From Arthrobacter sp. ov407 (GTDB taxonomy: Bacteria; Actinomycetota; Actinomycetes; Actinomycetales; Micrococcaceae): a DNA stretch of 64,000 bases. Under the pieces are notes generated by a model, which searched no databases, was not told where the DNA came from, and saw only the letters and a list, made by a program, of their open reading frames with translations. The translations under genes were made by a program, and so were the position numbers. Each line of letters starts with the position of its first letter. Positions within the stretch are counted from its first letter, which is position 1. The stretch is from assembly GCF_900102895.1 (NCBI RefSeq), contig NZ_FNGD01000002.1, positions 248,001-312,000 on the forward strand. The letters run 5' to 3'. Shown here in pieces: positions 7,688-15,827 of the stretch.

Positions 7688-8167
7688 TTATTCCACGGCC
7701 AGGTAGTCCAGGACCTTTGTTTTGTCGGACGGGAACCGCCGCTCGATCGAGTCCGCGATCCCGGCGATGCTCTGGCGCGCCAGCGCCTGCCGCCAGGCAA
7801 GTTCGGCCTGACGCATGGTCTGGGAAATAAGGCACGTCCGCGCGAAGTTCTCCTGCCGATCCGGCTCCGGGACATTCCCGAGGATCGCCTCGCACCGGAA
7901 AGCCGGGTCCTGGCCCTCCAGCGCCAGCACGATGTCCAGCACCGTGATGTTTTCCGGCCTGCGCGCCAAAAGGAATCCGCCGCGGGGCCCCGAGACAGAC
8001 TCCAGCACACCGGCGCGGACCAGGGACTGGAACTGCTTGTTGAGATAGGCCGCCGGGAGTTTGTAGAACTCCGCCAGCCGCGCGCTGTTCACCGGCTCAC
8101 CGGGCGGTGTCCATGCCATGTTGACGCAACTGTGCACGGCCCATTCCACGCCACGGCCCATCTTCAT
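7688..8167 (-). CDS. Rrf2 family transcriptional regulator, RsrR-like
   Basis: A 159-residue Rrf2 protein: N-terminal winged helix (about 1-75, with ARLAEFYKLPAAYLNKQFQSL as the HTH region and GPRGGFLLAR as wing), a dimerisation helix, and the loop that in IscR/NsrR holds three Cys for a 2Fe-2S cluster. Here the loop has Cys92 and Cys112, 20 residues apart, like Cys90/Cys110 of Streptomyces RsrR. Glu8 and His12, which serve as cluster ligands in RsrR, are also present (EWAVH). The further Cys expected about 8 residues on is Gln. So it may hold an altered or no cluster. It is probably a redox- or nitrosative-stress sensor; targets are not visible. Confidence 0.85.
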   Translation of the reverse strand: MKMGRGVEWAVHSCVNMAWTPPGEPVNSARLAEFYKLPAAYLNKQFQSLVRAGVLESVSGPRGGFLLARRPENITVLDIVLALEGQDPAFRCEAILGNVPEPDRQENFARTCLISQTMRQAELAWRQALARQSIAGIADSIERRFPSDKTKVLDYLAVE

Positions 8168-8294
8168 ATTCCAGACGCTACGTGTCCGGAAATTTCGGTG
8201 TCAAGGTCCCGCTGGTGGCTTCGAGATGGAACTGAAACCCAACTCTCGGTTCTCGGGGCAGGAATCGCTCGCGATTGGCGATAGTTTGGTTCCT

Positions 8295-10034
8295 ATGACG
8301 TCTTCTGATGCCGAACTCGCCCGACTCCTGAGCGATGCCCGCGACTGGGCCAACCAGGACCCGGACCCCGCCACCGCCGCCACCCTGTCTGAGCTGATCC
8401 GACTCACCGATGGAGGCGTCGCCGCGGCCCGCCAAGAGTTGGCCGACAGCTTCAGCGGCACCCTACAGTTCGGCACCGCCGGCCTGCGGGCGGCCCTCGG
8501 CCCGGGACCGAACCGGATGAACCGGGTGGTGGTCCGCCGCGCCGCCGCCGGCTTCACCGCCTTCCTGACCAACGCCGTCGAGAAGGTCTCCCCCGGCACC
8601 CGGCCGCGCGCCGTCGTCGGCTATGACGCCCGCTACAACTCCGATATTTTCGCCGAAGAAACCGCCGCGATCCTCACCGAGGCCGGTGTTGAAACCTTCC
8701 TGATGCCGGCCGCGCTGCCCACCCCGCTGCTCGCGTACGCGGTGCGGGCGCTGGAGTGCGACGGCGGCGTCATGGTCACCGCCAGCCACAACCCGCCGCA
8801 GGACAACGGGTACAAGGTGTACCTGGGCCGTCACGCGGTTGAGGAGAGCGGCCGCGGCGCCCAGATCGTGGCACCTTACGACGCCCTGATTGCGGCGAAG
8901 ATCGACGCCGTCGGCGCCTTGGACTCCATCGTCCTGGCCGCGGACGGGTGGACCGTACTGAACCCCTCGATCGCCACCGAATACCAGGGCGCCGTCGCGG
9001 CGCTGGCAGTTCCGGAACACTTCCCGGCCCGCGGGCTGAAGATCGTCCTGACCCCCATGCACGGCGTGGGCGGGGAAACGGCGGTGGCGGTGCTGAACGC
9101 CGCCGGTTTCGACGACGTCACGCTCGTCGCGGAACAGGCGCAGCCGGATCCGGACTTCCCCACGGTGAACTTCCCCAACCCGGAAGAGCCCGGGGCGCTG
9201 GACCTGGCCCTCGAAGCGGCGACGCGCAAGAACGCCGACATCGTGATCGCCAACGATCCCGACGCCGACAGGGCAGCCGTGGCGGCGAAGGACCCGGCCA
9301 CCGGCGCGTGGCGCATGCTGCGCGGCGACGAGGTGGGCGCCCTGCTCGGTGCCCACGTCGTGGCGCGTCAGGCCGCCGGCGGCGAGGCGCCGGCCGGCGT
9401 GTTCGCCAACTCGATCGTGTCTTCGCGGTTGCTGGCGCGGATCGCGGCCGCGGCAGGCTACGCCCACGAGGAAACCCTGACCGGCTTCAAGTGGATTGCC
9501 CGCGTGCCGGGGCTGGTCTACGGCTACGAGGAGGCGCTGGGCTATTGCGTCGCCCCGTCGCTGGTGCGCGACAAGGACGGCATTTCCGCTGCGGTGTTGA
9601 TCGCCGAGCTCGCGGCGGCCGCAAAGGCCGAGGGCAAGACCATCTTCGACACCCTGGACGAGCTCTACCTGGTGCACGGGCTGCACGCGAGCGACCAGCT
9701 CAGCATCCGGGTGGCGGACCTCGGCCTGCTGGACGCGATGATGAACCGGCTGCGCGTCAGCCCGCCGGAATCGTTCGGTGGCTCCGGCGTCGAGGCCGTC
9801 ACTGACCTGGCCGTGGGCACCGAGCAGCTCCCGCCCACCGAGGGCCTGCTGTACCTGACGAGGGACCTCAGCCGCGTCATCATCCGCCCCAGCGGCACGG
9901 AACCGAAGCTCAAGTGCTACCTGGAAGTCATCCGCAGTGTCGACTCGGCCGCCGAACTTCCGGCAGCCCGGGACGCGGCCCGCGCCGCGCTGGACAACGT
10001 CCTGGCGGACGTCCGCGAGGCCCTGGGCCTCTAG
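8295..10034 (+). CDS. phospho-sugar mutase (phosphoglucomutase/phosphomannomutase)
   Basis: A 579-residue alpha-D-phosphohexomutase. Signatures in order: substrate-entry TAGLRAALGPG (about 60), catalytic phosphoserine loop VTASHNPPQDNGYKVY (about 158-173), metal-binding loop DPDADR (about 320), sugar-binding loop GYEEALGY (about 410), and phosphate-binding RPSGTEPKLKCYLE near the C terminus. It interconverts hexose (or pentose) 1- and 6(5)-phosphates, linking glycogen/cell-wall sugar nucleotides with glycolysis. Proximity to the phosphorylase gene suggests it may also act on ribose/deoxyribose 1-phosphate, as PGM2-type mutases do; that is inference. ATG at 8295 fits the family N terminus. Its stop overlaps that of the convergent nirD by 4 bp. 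Confidence 0.92.
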   Translation: MTSSDAELARLLSDARDWANQDPDPATAATLSELIRLTDGGVAAARQELADSFSGTLQFGTAGLRAALGPGPNRMNRVVVRRAAAGFTAFLTNAVEKVSPGTRPRAVVGYDARYNSDIFAEETAAILTEAGVETFLMPAALPTPLLAYAVRALECDGGVMVTASHNPPQDNGYKVYLGRHAVEESGRGAQIVAPYDALIAAKIDAVGALDSIVLAADGWTVLNPSIATEYQGAVAALAVPEHFPARGLKIVLTPMHGVGGETAVAVLNAAGFDDVTLVAEQAQPDPDFPTVNFPNPEEPGALDLALEAATRKNADIVIANDPDADRAAVAAKDPATGAWRMLRGDEVGALLGAHVVARQAAGGEAPAGVFANSIVSSRLLARIAAAAGYAHEETLTGFKWIARVPGLVYGYEEALGYCVAPSLVRDKDGISAAVLIAELAAAAKAEGKTIFDTLDELYLVHGLHASDQLSIRVADLGLLDAMMNRLRVSPPESFGGSGVEAVTDLAVGTEQLPPTEGLLYLTRDLSRVIIRPSGTEPKLKCYLEVIRSVDSAAELPAARDAARAALDNVLADVREALGL

Positions 10035-10435
10035 AGCTCTACCTCAATGTACCCGCCCACAATCCGGGTACCGAAGGTGGCGAGCCGGAGTTCCGGGCTG
10101 CCGAGGCACTGCCCGGTTTCGAGGTCGTAGACCTCCTTGTGCAGCGGCGAGGCGATGGTCGGGCGGTCCCCGCGGGACCCCGTGATGCCGCGGGCCATGA
10201 CGTTCGCCCCGGTGGCCGGGTCCTCGTTGGCGACGGCGAAAACCTCACCGTTCACGGTGCGGAACAGGGCCACCTGGCGGCCCGCAATCAGTGCCGCCTC
10301 GCCCCACGCGGGTTCCAGGTCCGCCACGGCGCACACCCGGTGCCAGCCGACTGCGGATCCAACTGCCCGCCCAGCGGCCTGGTCCTCAACGTCGTGTACT
10401 GCGTCGTGTACTGCGGTTTCAAGTACGGCGGTCAT
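10031..10435 (-). CDS. nirD: nitrite reductase (NADH) small subunit NirD
   Basis: A 134-residue Rieske-like NirD: core from GWHRVCAVADLEP through GRQVALFRTVNGEVFAVANEDP to ASPLHKEVYDLETGQCLG. It is the small subunit of assimilatory NADH-nitrite reductase; it has the Rieske fold without the cluster Cys/His ligands, as usual for NirD. ATG at 10435 is chosen because GAGAGGGG is correctly spaced upstream. The N terminus contains a duplicated 12-bp segment giving AVHDAVHD. It is transcribed away from nirB instead of following it, sharing the 256-bp intergenic region and its GlnR-like box, so co-regulation is likely from a divergent promoter. Confidence 0.9.
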   Translation of the reverse strand: MTAVLETAVHDAVHDVEDQAAGRAVGSAVGWHRVCAVADLEPAWGEAALIAGRQVALFRTVNGEVFAVANEDPATGANVMARGITGSRGDRPTIASPLHKEVYDLETGQCLGSPELRLATFGTRIVGGYIEVEL

Positions 10436-10587
10436 CCCGGCCCCTCTCTGATGCATCCCATACGGGCTCAACCGCTGCTGCGGCCACATATTCAAGCTAG
10501 GCCCGCGGTGTTTCATCCGGACGCGCTGGATGTGTCCGGCGCGTAAAAGAGTGCTCACACGGCCGGAAATGCATTCGTGATGCAGAA

Positions 10588-10625
10588 GTTAAGATCACGA
10601 AACATAAGGGAAACTGAAGCGAAAT
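10588..10625. promoter_or_regulatory. GlnR-like box between nirD and nirB
   Basis: Four pentamers at exact 11-bp phase: GTTAA (10588), GAAAC (10599), GAAAC (10610), GAAAT (10621), each separated by 6 nt. This fits the actinobacterial GlnR pattern GTnAC-n6-GAAAC repeated twice, with mismatches at the GTnAC positions. It sits 66 bp before the nirB start and about 150 bp from nirD. Known: GlnR controls nirBD in Streptomyces. Inferred: the same control here. Confidence 0.6.
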
Positions 10626-10691
10626 TCCCTTTGCCTAGTCTGGGACGACAAGCTGCAGAGCACCGTCTGCGGCCCATGCGAAAGGCCCACC

Positions 10692-13373
10692 GTGACCGGA
10701 CACCCCTCAAGCCACCCGATTCAGGGCGCAGCCAGCGCCGCTCCGCGCCGTATTGTGGTGGCCGGCGGCGGCCCCGCAGCGCACCGTTTCGCCGATGCCA
10801 TGCACGCCCGCGGACTCGATGGCTGGCACGTGACCGTCCTCACCGAGGAAGCCCACCTCCCCTACGACCGCGTCGCGTTGAGCAAGGCACTCACCGACAG
10901 CGACGTCGACCTCACCCTGGGCAGCGCTTCCATGTGGGACCACGCAGCCCTGAACCTGAAGACCGGCGAGCGCGTCATCAGCATCGACGCCGCCGGCAAG
11001 ATGGTCAGGACCGCGGCGGGAACCGTCTATCCGTATGACGAGCTCGTGGTCGCGACGGGCTCGGACGCGGCCCGCTTGCCCATCCCGGGTTCCGAACTCA
11101 CCCACGTGTACCGCACCCTTGAGGACGTCTGGTCCATCAACAAGGCGATCGCGGACCTCACCGGGAAGCTTGGCCGCAAGGTCACCGCGGTCACGATCGG
11201 CGGCGGTCTGCTGGGCCTGGAATCGGCGGCCGGCACCGAACAGCTCGGCGCCACCCCGATCGTCATTAACGGCTCGCCGTGGCTTATGAACACCCAGCTG
11301 GACGAGGGCGCCGGACAGGCGCTCGGCCGGCTCATCGAGGCCAAGGGCTTCACCGTCCACGGCGGGGTGTTCCCCTCCGAGGTCCTCTCCGACGACGACG
11401 GCCAGGTCACCGGCGTCCTCATGGCCGACGGCCGGATCATCGACGCCGACATCGTGATCGTCGCGATCGGGGTGCGGCCCCGCGATGAGCTGTTTCGGGC
11501 CGGGGAGGGTGCAGAGCAGCAGTTCCAGCTCGGCCCGCGCGGCGGCGTCGTCATCTCCGACGACTGCTCCACGGAGGTTTCAGGCATCTGGGCGATCGGC
11601 GAGGTCGCCAACTTCGGCGGCATGTGCCTGGGCCTCGTGGCCCCGGCCAACACGATGGCCGAAATCGTCGCGGACCGGTTGCACGGCGGCGACGCCACCT
11701 TCCCCGGCTTCGACACGGCCACCAAGCTCAAGCTCTCCGGCGTCGACGTCGCCAGCTTCGGCGACGCCTTCGCCCGCACGGAACGCGCGCTCGAAATCGT
11801 CTACGCCGATCCCGCCCGCGGCGTCTACCAGAAGATCGTCACCACGGACGATGCCAAGACCCTGCTCGGCGGCATCTTCGTCGGCGACGCCTCCCCCTAC
11901 ACGTCCCTGCGCCCCATGCTGGGCCGCGAACTGGCGGCCGAACCCGGCGCCTACCTCACCGCGGCCGGCGGCGGCGACGCGCCGGAAACCGAACTGCCGG
12001 ACGACGCCATTCTGTGTTCCTGCAACAACGTCTCCGCGGGAACCATCCGCGACACCGTCAACGGCTGCGGGGCCTGCGACGGCAACGCGCCCGTCCAGGA
12101 ACTCGGCGAGCTCAAGGGCTGCACCCGCGCCGGAACCAGCTGCGGTTCCTGTGTGCCGATGCTCAAGAAGCTGCTCGAGACCGAACTGACCAAGTCCGGC
12201 GTCGAGGTCTCCAAGGCCCTCTGCGAACACATCGAGCTGTCCCGCCAGGAACTCTTCGACGCCATCCGTGTCCTGGAACTGACCTCCTTCGAGGAGATCA
12301 TGGCCAAGTACGGAACCGGGGCCGGCTGCGATATCTGCAAGCCGACCATCGCCAACATCCTGGCCAGCCAGAACAGCGCCTACGTCCTGGACGCCGGCCG
12401 CGGCACCCTGCAGGACACCAACGACCGCGCCCTGGCCAACATGCAAAAGGACGGCACGTACTCGGTGGTTCCGCGCATCGCCGGCGGCGAGATCACCCCG
12501 AAGAAACTCGGCGTGATCGCCGCGGTCGCGGAACAGTACGGCCTCTACACCAAGATCACCGGCGGCCAGCGGATCGACATGTTCGGCGCCCGGCTGGAGC
12601 AGCTACCGGAAATCTGGAAGGTGCTGGTGGATGCCGGCTTCGAATCCGGCCAGGCCTACGGCAAGAGCCTGCGCACGGTGAAGTCCTGCGTCGGCTCCAC
12701 CTGGTGCCGCTTCGGGGTCCAGGACTCGGTGGCCATGGCCATCGCGCTTGAGCTGCGCTACCGCGGCCTCCGCAGCCCGCACAAGCTGAAGATGGGCGTC
12801 TCCGGCTGCGCCCGCGAATGTGCGGAGGCCCGGGGCAAGGACGTCGGCGTCATCGCCACCGCGGACGGCTGGAACCTGTATGTCGGCGGCAACGGCGGGG
12901 CCACCCCGGCGCATGCCCAGCTGCTGGCCAAGGACCTCGACGACGAGACCCTGATCAAGTACATCGACCGCTACTTCATGTACTACATCCGCACGGCCGA
13001 CCGCCTGCAGCGCACCGCGCGCTGGCAGGAAGAGCTCGACGGCGGCATCAAGCACGTCGAGGACGTGGTGGTACACGACACCCTGGGCATCGCCAAGGAC
13101 CTTGAGGCCGCCATGGCCAAGCACGTTGACACCTACGTCGACGAATGGGCCGACACCTTGAAGGATCCCGAGCGCCTCCGCCGCTTCCGCTCCTTCGTCA
13201 ACGCCCCGGACCAGTTGGACGACTCCATCACCTTCGTCTCCGACGAGCGCGGCCAGATGCGCCCCGCGACGGCAGAAGAAAAGGCGCTGGCCGGTCAGCA
13301 TCCAGTCCTGATCGGCGCTTCCATTCCGGTCCGTGCCACCACCCCGGAACTGTCTGACGAGAACGAGGTATAG
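10692..13373 (+). CDS. nirB: nitrite reductase (NADH) large subunit NirB
   Basis: An 893-residue NirB, reducing nitrite to ammonium with NAD(P)H. Domains: FAD/NAD reductase (about 18-330, RIVVAGGGPAAHRFA and VTIGGGLLGLE), a BFD-type 2Fe-2S domain (CSCNNVSAGTIRD ... CGACDG, about 437-480), a second BFD-like segment (GCDICKPTIANIL, about 543), then the sulfite/nitrite reductase ferredoxin-like half domain and the 4Fe-4S/siroheme site with KSCVGSTWCRFG (about 660) and SGCARECAEA (about 700). All four siroheme-cluster Cys are present. The start is GTG at 10692. Followed 2 bp later by cobA, so translational coupling with siroheme synthesis is likely. Upstream GlnR-like box suggests nitrogen control. 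Confidence 0.95.
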   Translation: MTGHPSSHPIQGAASAAPRRIVVAGGGPAAHRFADAMHARGLDGWHVTVLTEEAHLPYDRVALSKALTDSDVDLTLGSASMWDHAALNLKTGERVISIDAAGKMVRTAAGTVYPYDELVVATGSDAARLPIPGSELTHVYRTLEDVWSINKAIADLTGKLGRKVTAVTIGGGLLGLESAAGTEQLGATPIVINGSPWLMNTQLDEGAGQALGRLIEAKGFTVHGGVFPSEVLSDDDGQVTGVLMADGRIIDADIVIVAIGVRPRDELFRAGEGAEQQFQLGPRGGVVISDDCSTEVSGIWAIGEVANFGGMCLGLVAPANTMAEIVADRLHGGDATFPGFDTATKLKLSGVDVASFGDAFARTERALEIVYADPARGVYQKIVTTDDAKTLLGGIFVGDASPYTSLRPMLGRELAAEPGAYLTAAGGGDAPETELPDDAILCSCNNVSAGTIRDTVNGCGACDGNAPVQELGELKGCTRAGTSCGSCVPMLKKLLETELTKSGVEVSKALCEHIELSRQELFDAIRVLELTSFEEIMAKYGTGAGCDICKPTIANILASQNSAYVLDAGRGTLQDTNDRALANMQKDGTYSVVPRIAGGEITPKKLGVIAAVAEQYGLYTKITGGQRIDMFGARLEQLPEIWKVLVDAGFESGQAYGKSLRTVKSCVGSTWCRFGVQDSVAMAIALELRYRGLRSPHKLKMGVSGCARECAEARGKDVGVIATADGWNLYVGGNGGATPAHAQLLAKDLDDETLIKYIDRYFMYYIRTADRLQRTARWQEELDGGIKHVEDVVVHDTLGIAKDLEAAMAKHVDTYVDEWADTLKDPERLRRFRSFVNAPDQLDDSITFVSDERGQMRPATAEEKALAGQHPVLIGASIPVRATTPELSDENEV

Positions 13374-13375
13374 CC

Positions 13376-14410
13376 ATGCAGCTCACCATTGACCTCACCG
13401 GACGCGAAGTCCTGGTCACGGGCGCGGACCACGCCGCGCGGCAGGCCGTGCGGCGCTATGAAGCGGCCGGCGCCATCGTCTTCCGCCTCAGCACCCCGCG
13501 GGGCGCCGGCATGGACGGCCCGCTGCCCGAGCGCCCGTTCCTGGTGGCGGCAGTCGACGACGGCCAGCCCGGCTGGGAGGCCCTGCTGGGCCGGTGCCAG
13601 GCCACCGGCATTCCGGTGGCGGCCGAGCCCGCGTCCGGCCCGGAGGGACACGTCACGCTGGTCGGTGGCGGCCCCGGGACCGCCGAGCTGCTCACCGTCG
13701 CCGCCGTGGCGGCACTGCGGGATGCCGACGTCGTCTTCTATGACCGGCTCGCCCCGTACCAGGACCTGCCGGACCTGACCTCGGCAGAGCTCGTGGATGT
13801 GGGCAAGAAGCCCGGCCATCACAAGGTCAGCCAGGCCGACATCGAAAAGCTCATGGTGGATAGCGCGCTGGCCGGCAACAATGTTGTCCGCCTCAAGGGC
13901 GGGGACCCCTATGTGTTCGGCCGCGGCGGCGAGGAAGTCGCTGCCTGCGTCGCGGCCGGTGTGCCGGTCCGTGTCATCTCCGGCGTCACCAGCGCCATCT
14001 CGGTTCCGGCCGCCGCGGGCATCCCGGTCACGCACCGCGGAGTCAGCCACATATTCACCGTGGTCTCCGGCCATGCCCCGCTGACCGAGAACGAATTAAC
14101 GCACCTTTCCGGGCTCGGCGGAACCATTGTGGTCCTGATGGGCATCGGCACCCTGCACCACCTCGCGGCCGGACTCCGCCGGGCAGGAATGCGGGCTGAC
14201 ATGCCGATGGCGGTCGTCGAACGCGGCTACCGCCCCGGCCAGCGCACCACCATCGCCGAGCTGGGCACCATCACCTCCGCAGCCGCGGGCTGCAGCAACC
14301 CCGCCGTCCTGGTGATCGGGGATGTTGTCCGGGTGGCCGAGGCCAACCGCAGCTGCGCCGAGGCCACGGCAGAGTTCGACCGACTGGCAGCATCACTGAT
14401 GGAGGCGTAA
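13376..14410 (+). CDS. cobA: uroporphyrinogen-III C-methyltransferase
   Basis: A 344-residue S-adenosylmethionine-dependent uroporphyrinogen-III methyltransferase, making precorrin-2 for siroheme. The catalytic domain (about 85-325) has VTLVGGGPGTAELLT, VFYDRLAP, VRLKGGDPYVFGRGGEE and PVTHRGVS. The first about 85 residues (LTGREVLVTGADHAARQAV...) look like a shortened precorrin-2 dehydrogenase-type Rossmann domain, as in CysG, but too short to be a full dehydrogenase. Located between nirB and hemD in one operon, it supplies the siroheme cofactor of NirB. Which enzyme finishes oxidation and iron insertion is not visible here. Confidence 0.93.
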   Translation: MQLTIDLTGREVLVTGADHAARQAVRRYEAAGAIVFRLSTPRGAGMDGPLPERPFLVAAVDDGQPGWEALLGRCQATGIPVAAEPASGPEGHVTLVGGGPGTAELLTVAAVAALRDADVVFYDRLAPYQDLPDLTSAELVDVGKKPGHHKVSQADIEKLMVDSALAGNNVVRLKGGDPYVFGRGGEEVAACVAAGVPVRVISGVTSAISVPAAAGIPVTHRGVSHIFTVVSGHAPLTENELTHLSGLGGTIVVLMGIGTLHHLAAGLRRAGMRADMPMAVVERGYRPGQRTTIAELGTITSAAAGCSNPAVLVIGDVVRVAEANRSCAEATAEFDRLAASLMEA

Positions 14411-14418
14411 GGATTCCC

Positions 14419-15630
14419 ATGAGCGCATTGAACGCCGTCGCCGCAACCTTCCCGGAGCCCGGCGCACCCATAACCCCGTTGACCCCCGCAGCTCCCGGCG
14501 CACCCGCGCCGGAACCTGCCGACGACACGACCGAACGGGACCTTCCTTTGGACGGCTTCCGGATCGGCGTCACCTCGCACCGCCGCTCGCAGGACCTCAT
14601 CGAGGCCCTCGAGCGCCGCGGTGCCGAGGTGCTTCACGCCCCGGCACTGAAGATCGCCCCGGTCCGGGAGGACCAGAGCCTGGTCGAGGACACCCGGGTG
14701 ATCATCGCCGCCCGGCCCGATCTTTGCATCGCCACCACCGCGTACGGCATGCGCCGCTGGTGCGAGGCCGCGGACACGTTTGGCATTGGCGACCAGCTGC
14801 TGGAGACCCTCTCCGCCACCCGGATGTTCGTCCGCGGGCCCAAGGCCCGCGGCGCCGTGCGGGCGGCCGGGCTCGCCGACGTCGGAATCAGCAGCGACGA
14901 AACCACGGCCACGCTCGTGGACATGCTCCTTGCCGAGGGTGTGCGGGGCAAGACGGTCGCGGTGCAGCTGCACGGCTACACCGATGTCCGCCAGCTCGAG
15001 CGCCTGCGCATGTCCGGCGCCACCGTCCTGACCGTCACTCCGTACCGCTGGGTCAAGCCCGACGGCGCCGACCGGCTGCCCAAGCTCATCGAAGCCGCGT
15101 GCAGCGGCAACCTGGATGTCCTGACCTTCACGAGCGCCCCCGCCGTGGACGCCATGTGGAGCACGGCGCACGAGATGGGGGTCTACAAACAGCTCGTGGA
15201 GAGCCTGAAGACCACGGTGGCGACCGCCGTCGTCGGGCCCATCACCGCGCAGCCGCTGCTGGACGCCGGGCTGCACCCGCTGGTCCCGGAACGCTTCCGG
15301 ATGGGCGCCCTGATCCGGCTGGTCTGCGAGCATCTGGCGCTCAACCACGTCCGCCGGCTCGACACCGTTTCCGGCAGCGTGGAGCTGCGCGGCCGCTCGC
15401 TGCGGATTAACGGCGAGGCGGTCGACATGGCACCGGCACCCCTGTTGCTGCTGCGCGCCCTCATTGGCGCCGGCGGGGCCGTGCTGTCCCGCGAAGCGCT
15501 CTCGGACCTCCTGGAACTACGCGGTTCCGTACATGCCCTGGACATGACCGTCAGCCGGCTGCGGTCCGCGCTGCCGGACACCCGGCTCGTGGAAACCGTG
15601 GTGAAGCGCGGCTACCGGATCCGGGTATAA
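14419..15630 (+). CDS. hemD: uroporphyrinogen-III synthase fused to winged-helix DNA-binding domain
   Basis: A 403-residue fusion. Residues about 1-40 form a Pro/Ala-rich linker, about 45-305 a uroporphyrinogen-III synthase (HemD) domain (FRIGVTSHRRSQDLIEALERRG, TVAVQLHGYTDVRQLE, LDVLTFTSAPAVDAM), and about 320-403 an OmpR/PhoB-type winged helix (LLLLRALIGAGGAVLSREAL ... VKRGYRIRV). The same architecture is known in actinobacteria, for example Rv0260c of Mycobacterium tuberculosis, near nitrate/nitrite genes. It may act as an orphan regulator sensing a tetrapyrrole or nitrogen state as well as, or instead of, catalysing ring closure. Starts 8 bp after cobA, same operon. Confidence 0.88.
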   Translation: MSALNAVAATFPEPGAPITPLTPAAPGAPAPEPADDTTERDLPLDGFRIGVTSHRRSQDLIEALERRGAEVLHAPALKIAPVREDQSLVEDTRVIIAARPDLCIATTAYGMRRWCEAADTFGIGDQLLETLSATRMFVRGPKARGAVRAAGLADVGISSDETTATLVDMLLAEGVRGKTVAVQLHGYTDVRQLERLRMSGATVLTVTPYRWVKPDGADRLPKLIEAACSGNLDVLTFTSAPAVDAMWSTAHEMGVYKQLVESLKTTVATAVVGPITAQPLLDAGLHPLVPERFRMGALIRLVCEHLALNHVRRLDTVSGSVELRGRSLRINGEAVDMAPAPLLLLRALIGAGGAVLSREALSDLLELRGSVHALDMTVSRLRSALPDTRLVETVVKRGYRIRV

Positions 15631-15827
15631 CGCAGGTGTCTGAGCTGTCTCCACGGAGGACCCGCCGCCCGGGTGTGACGCACGGCATTACCGGCCGGTA
15701 AATACTGGCGAACGGGCAGGGCAAAAGTTGCAACACCCGGGAAACACCCCGGAAAAATCGGACGCCTACGCTGGGTTTCATCAAGCACATCGGCCACACG
15801 ATGGCCACCCAGCGAAAGGGCCAGCAC

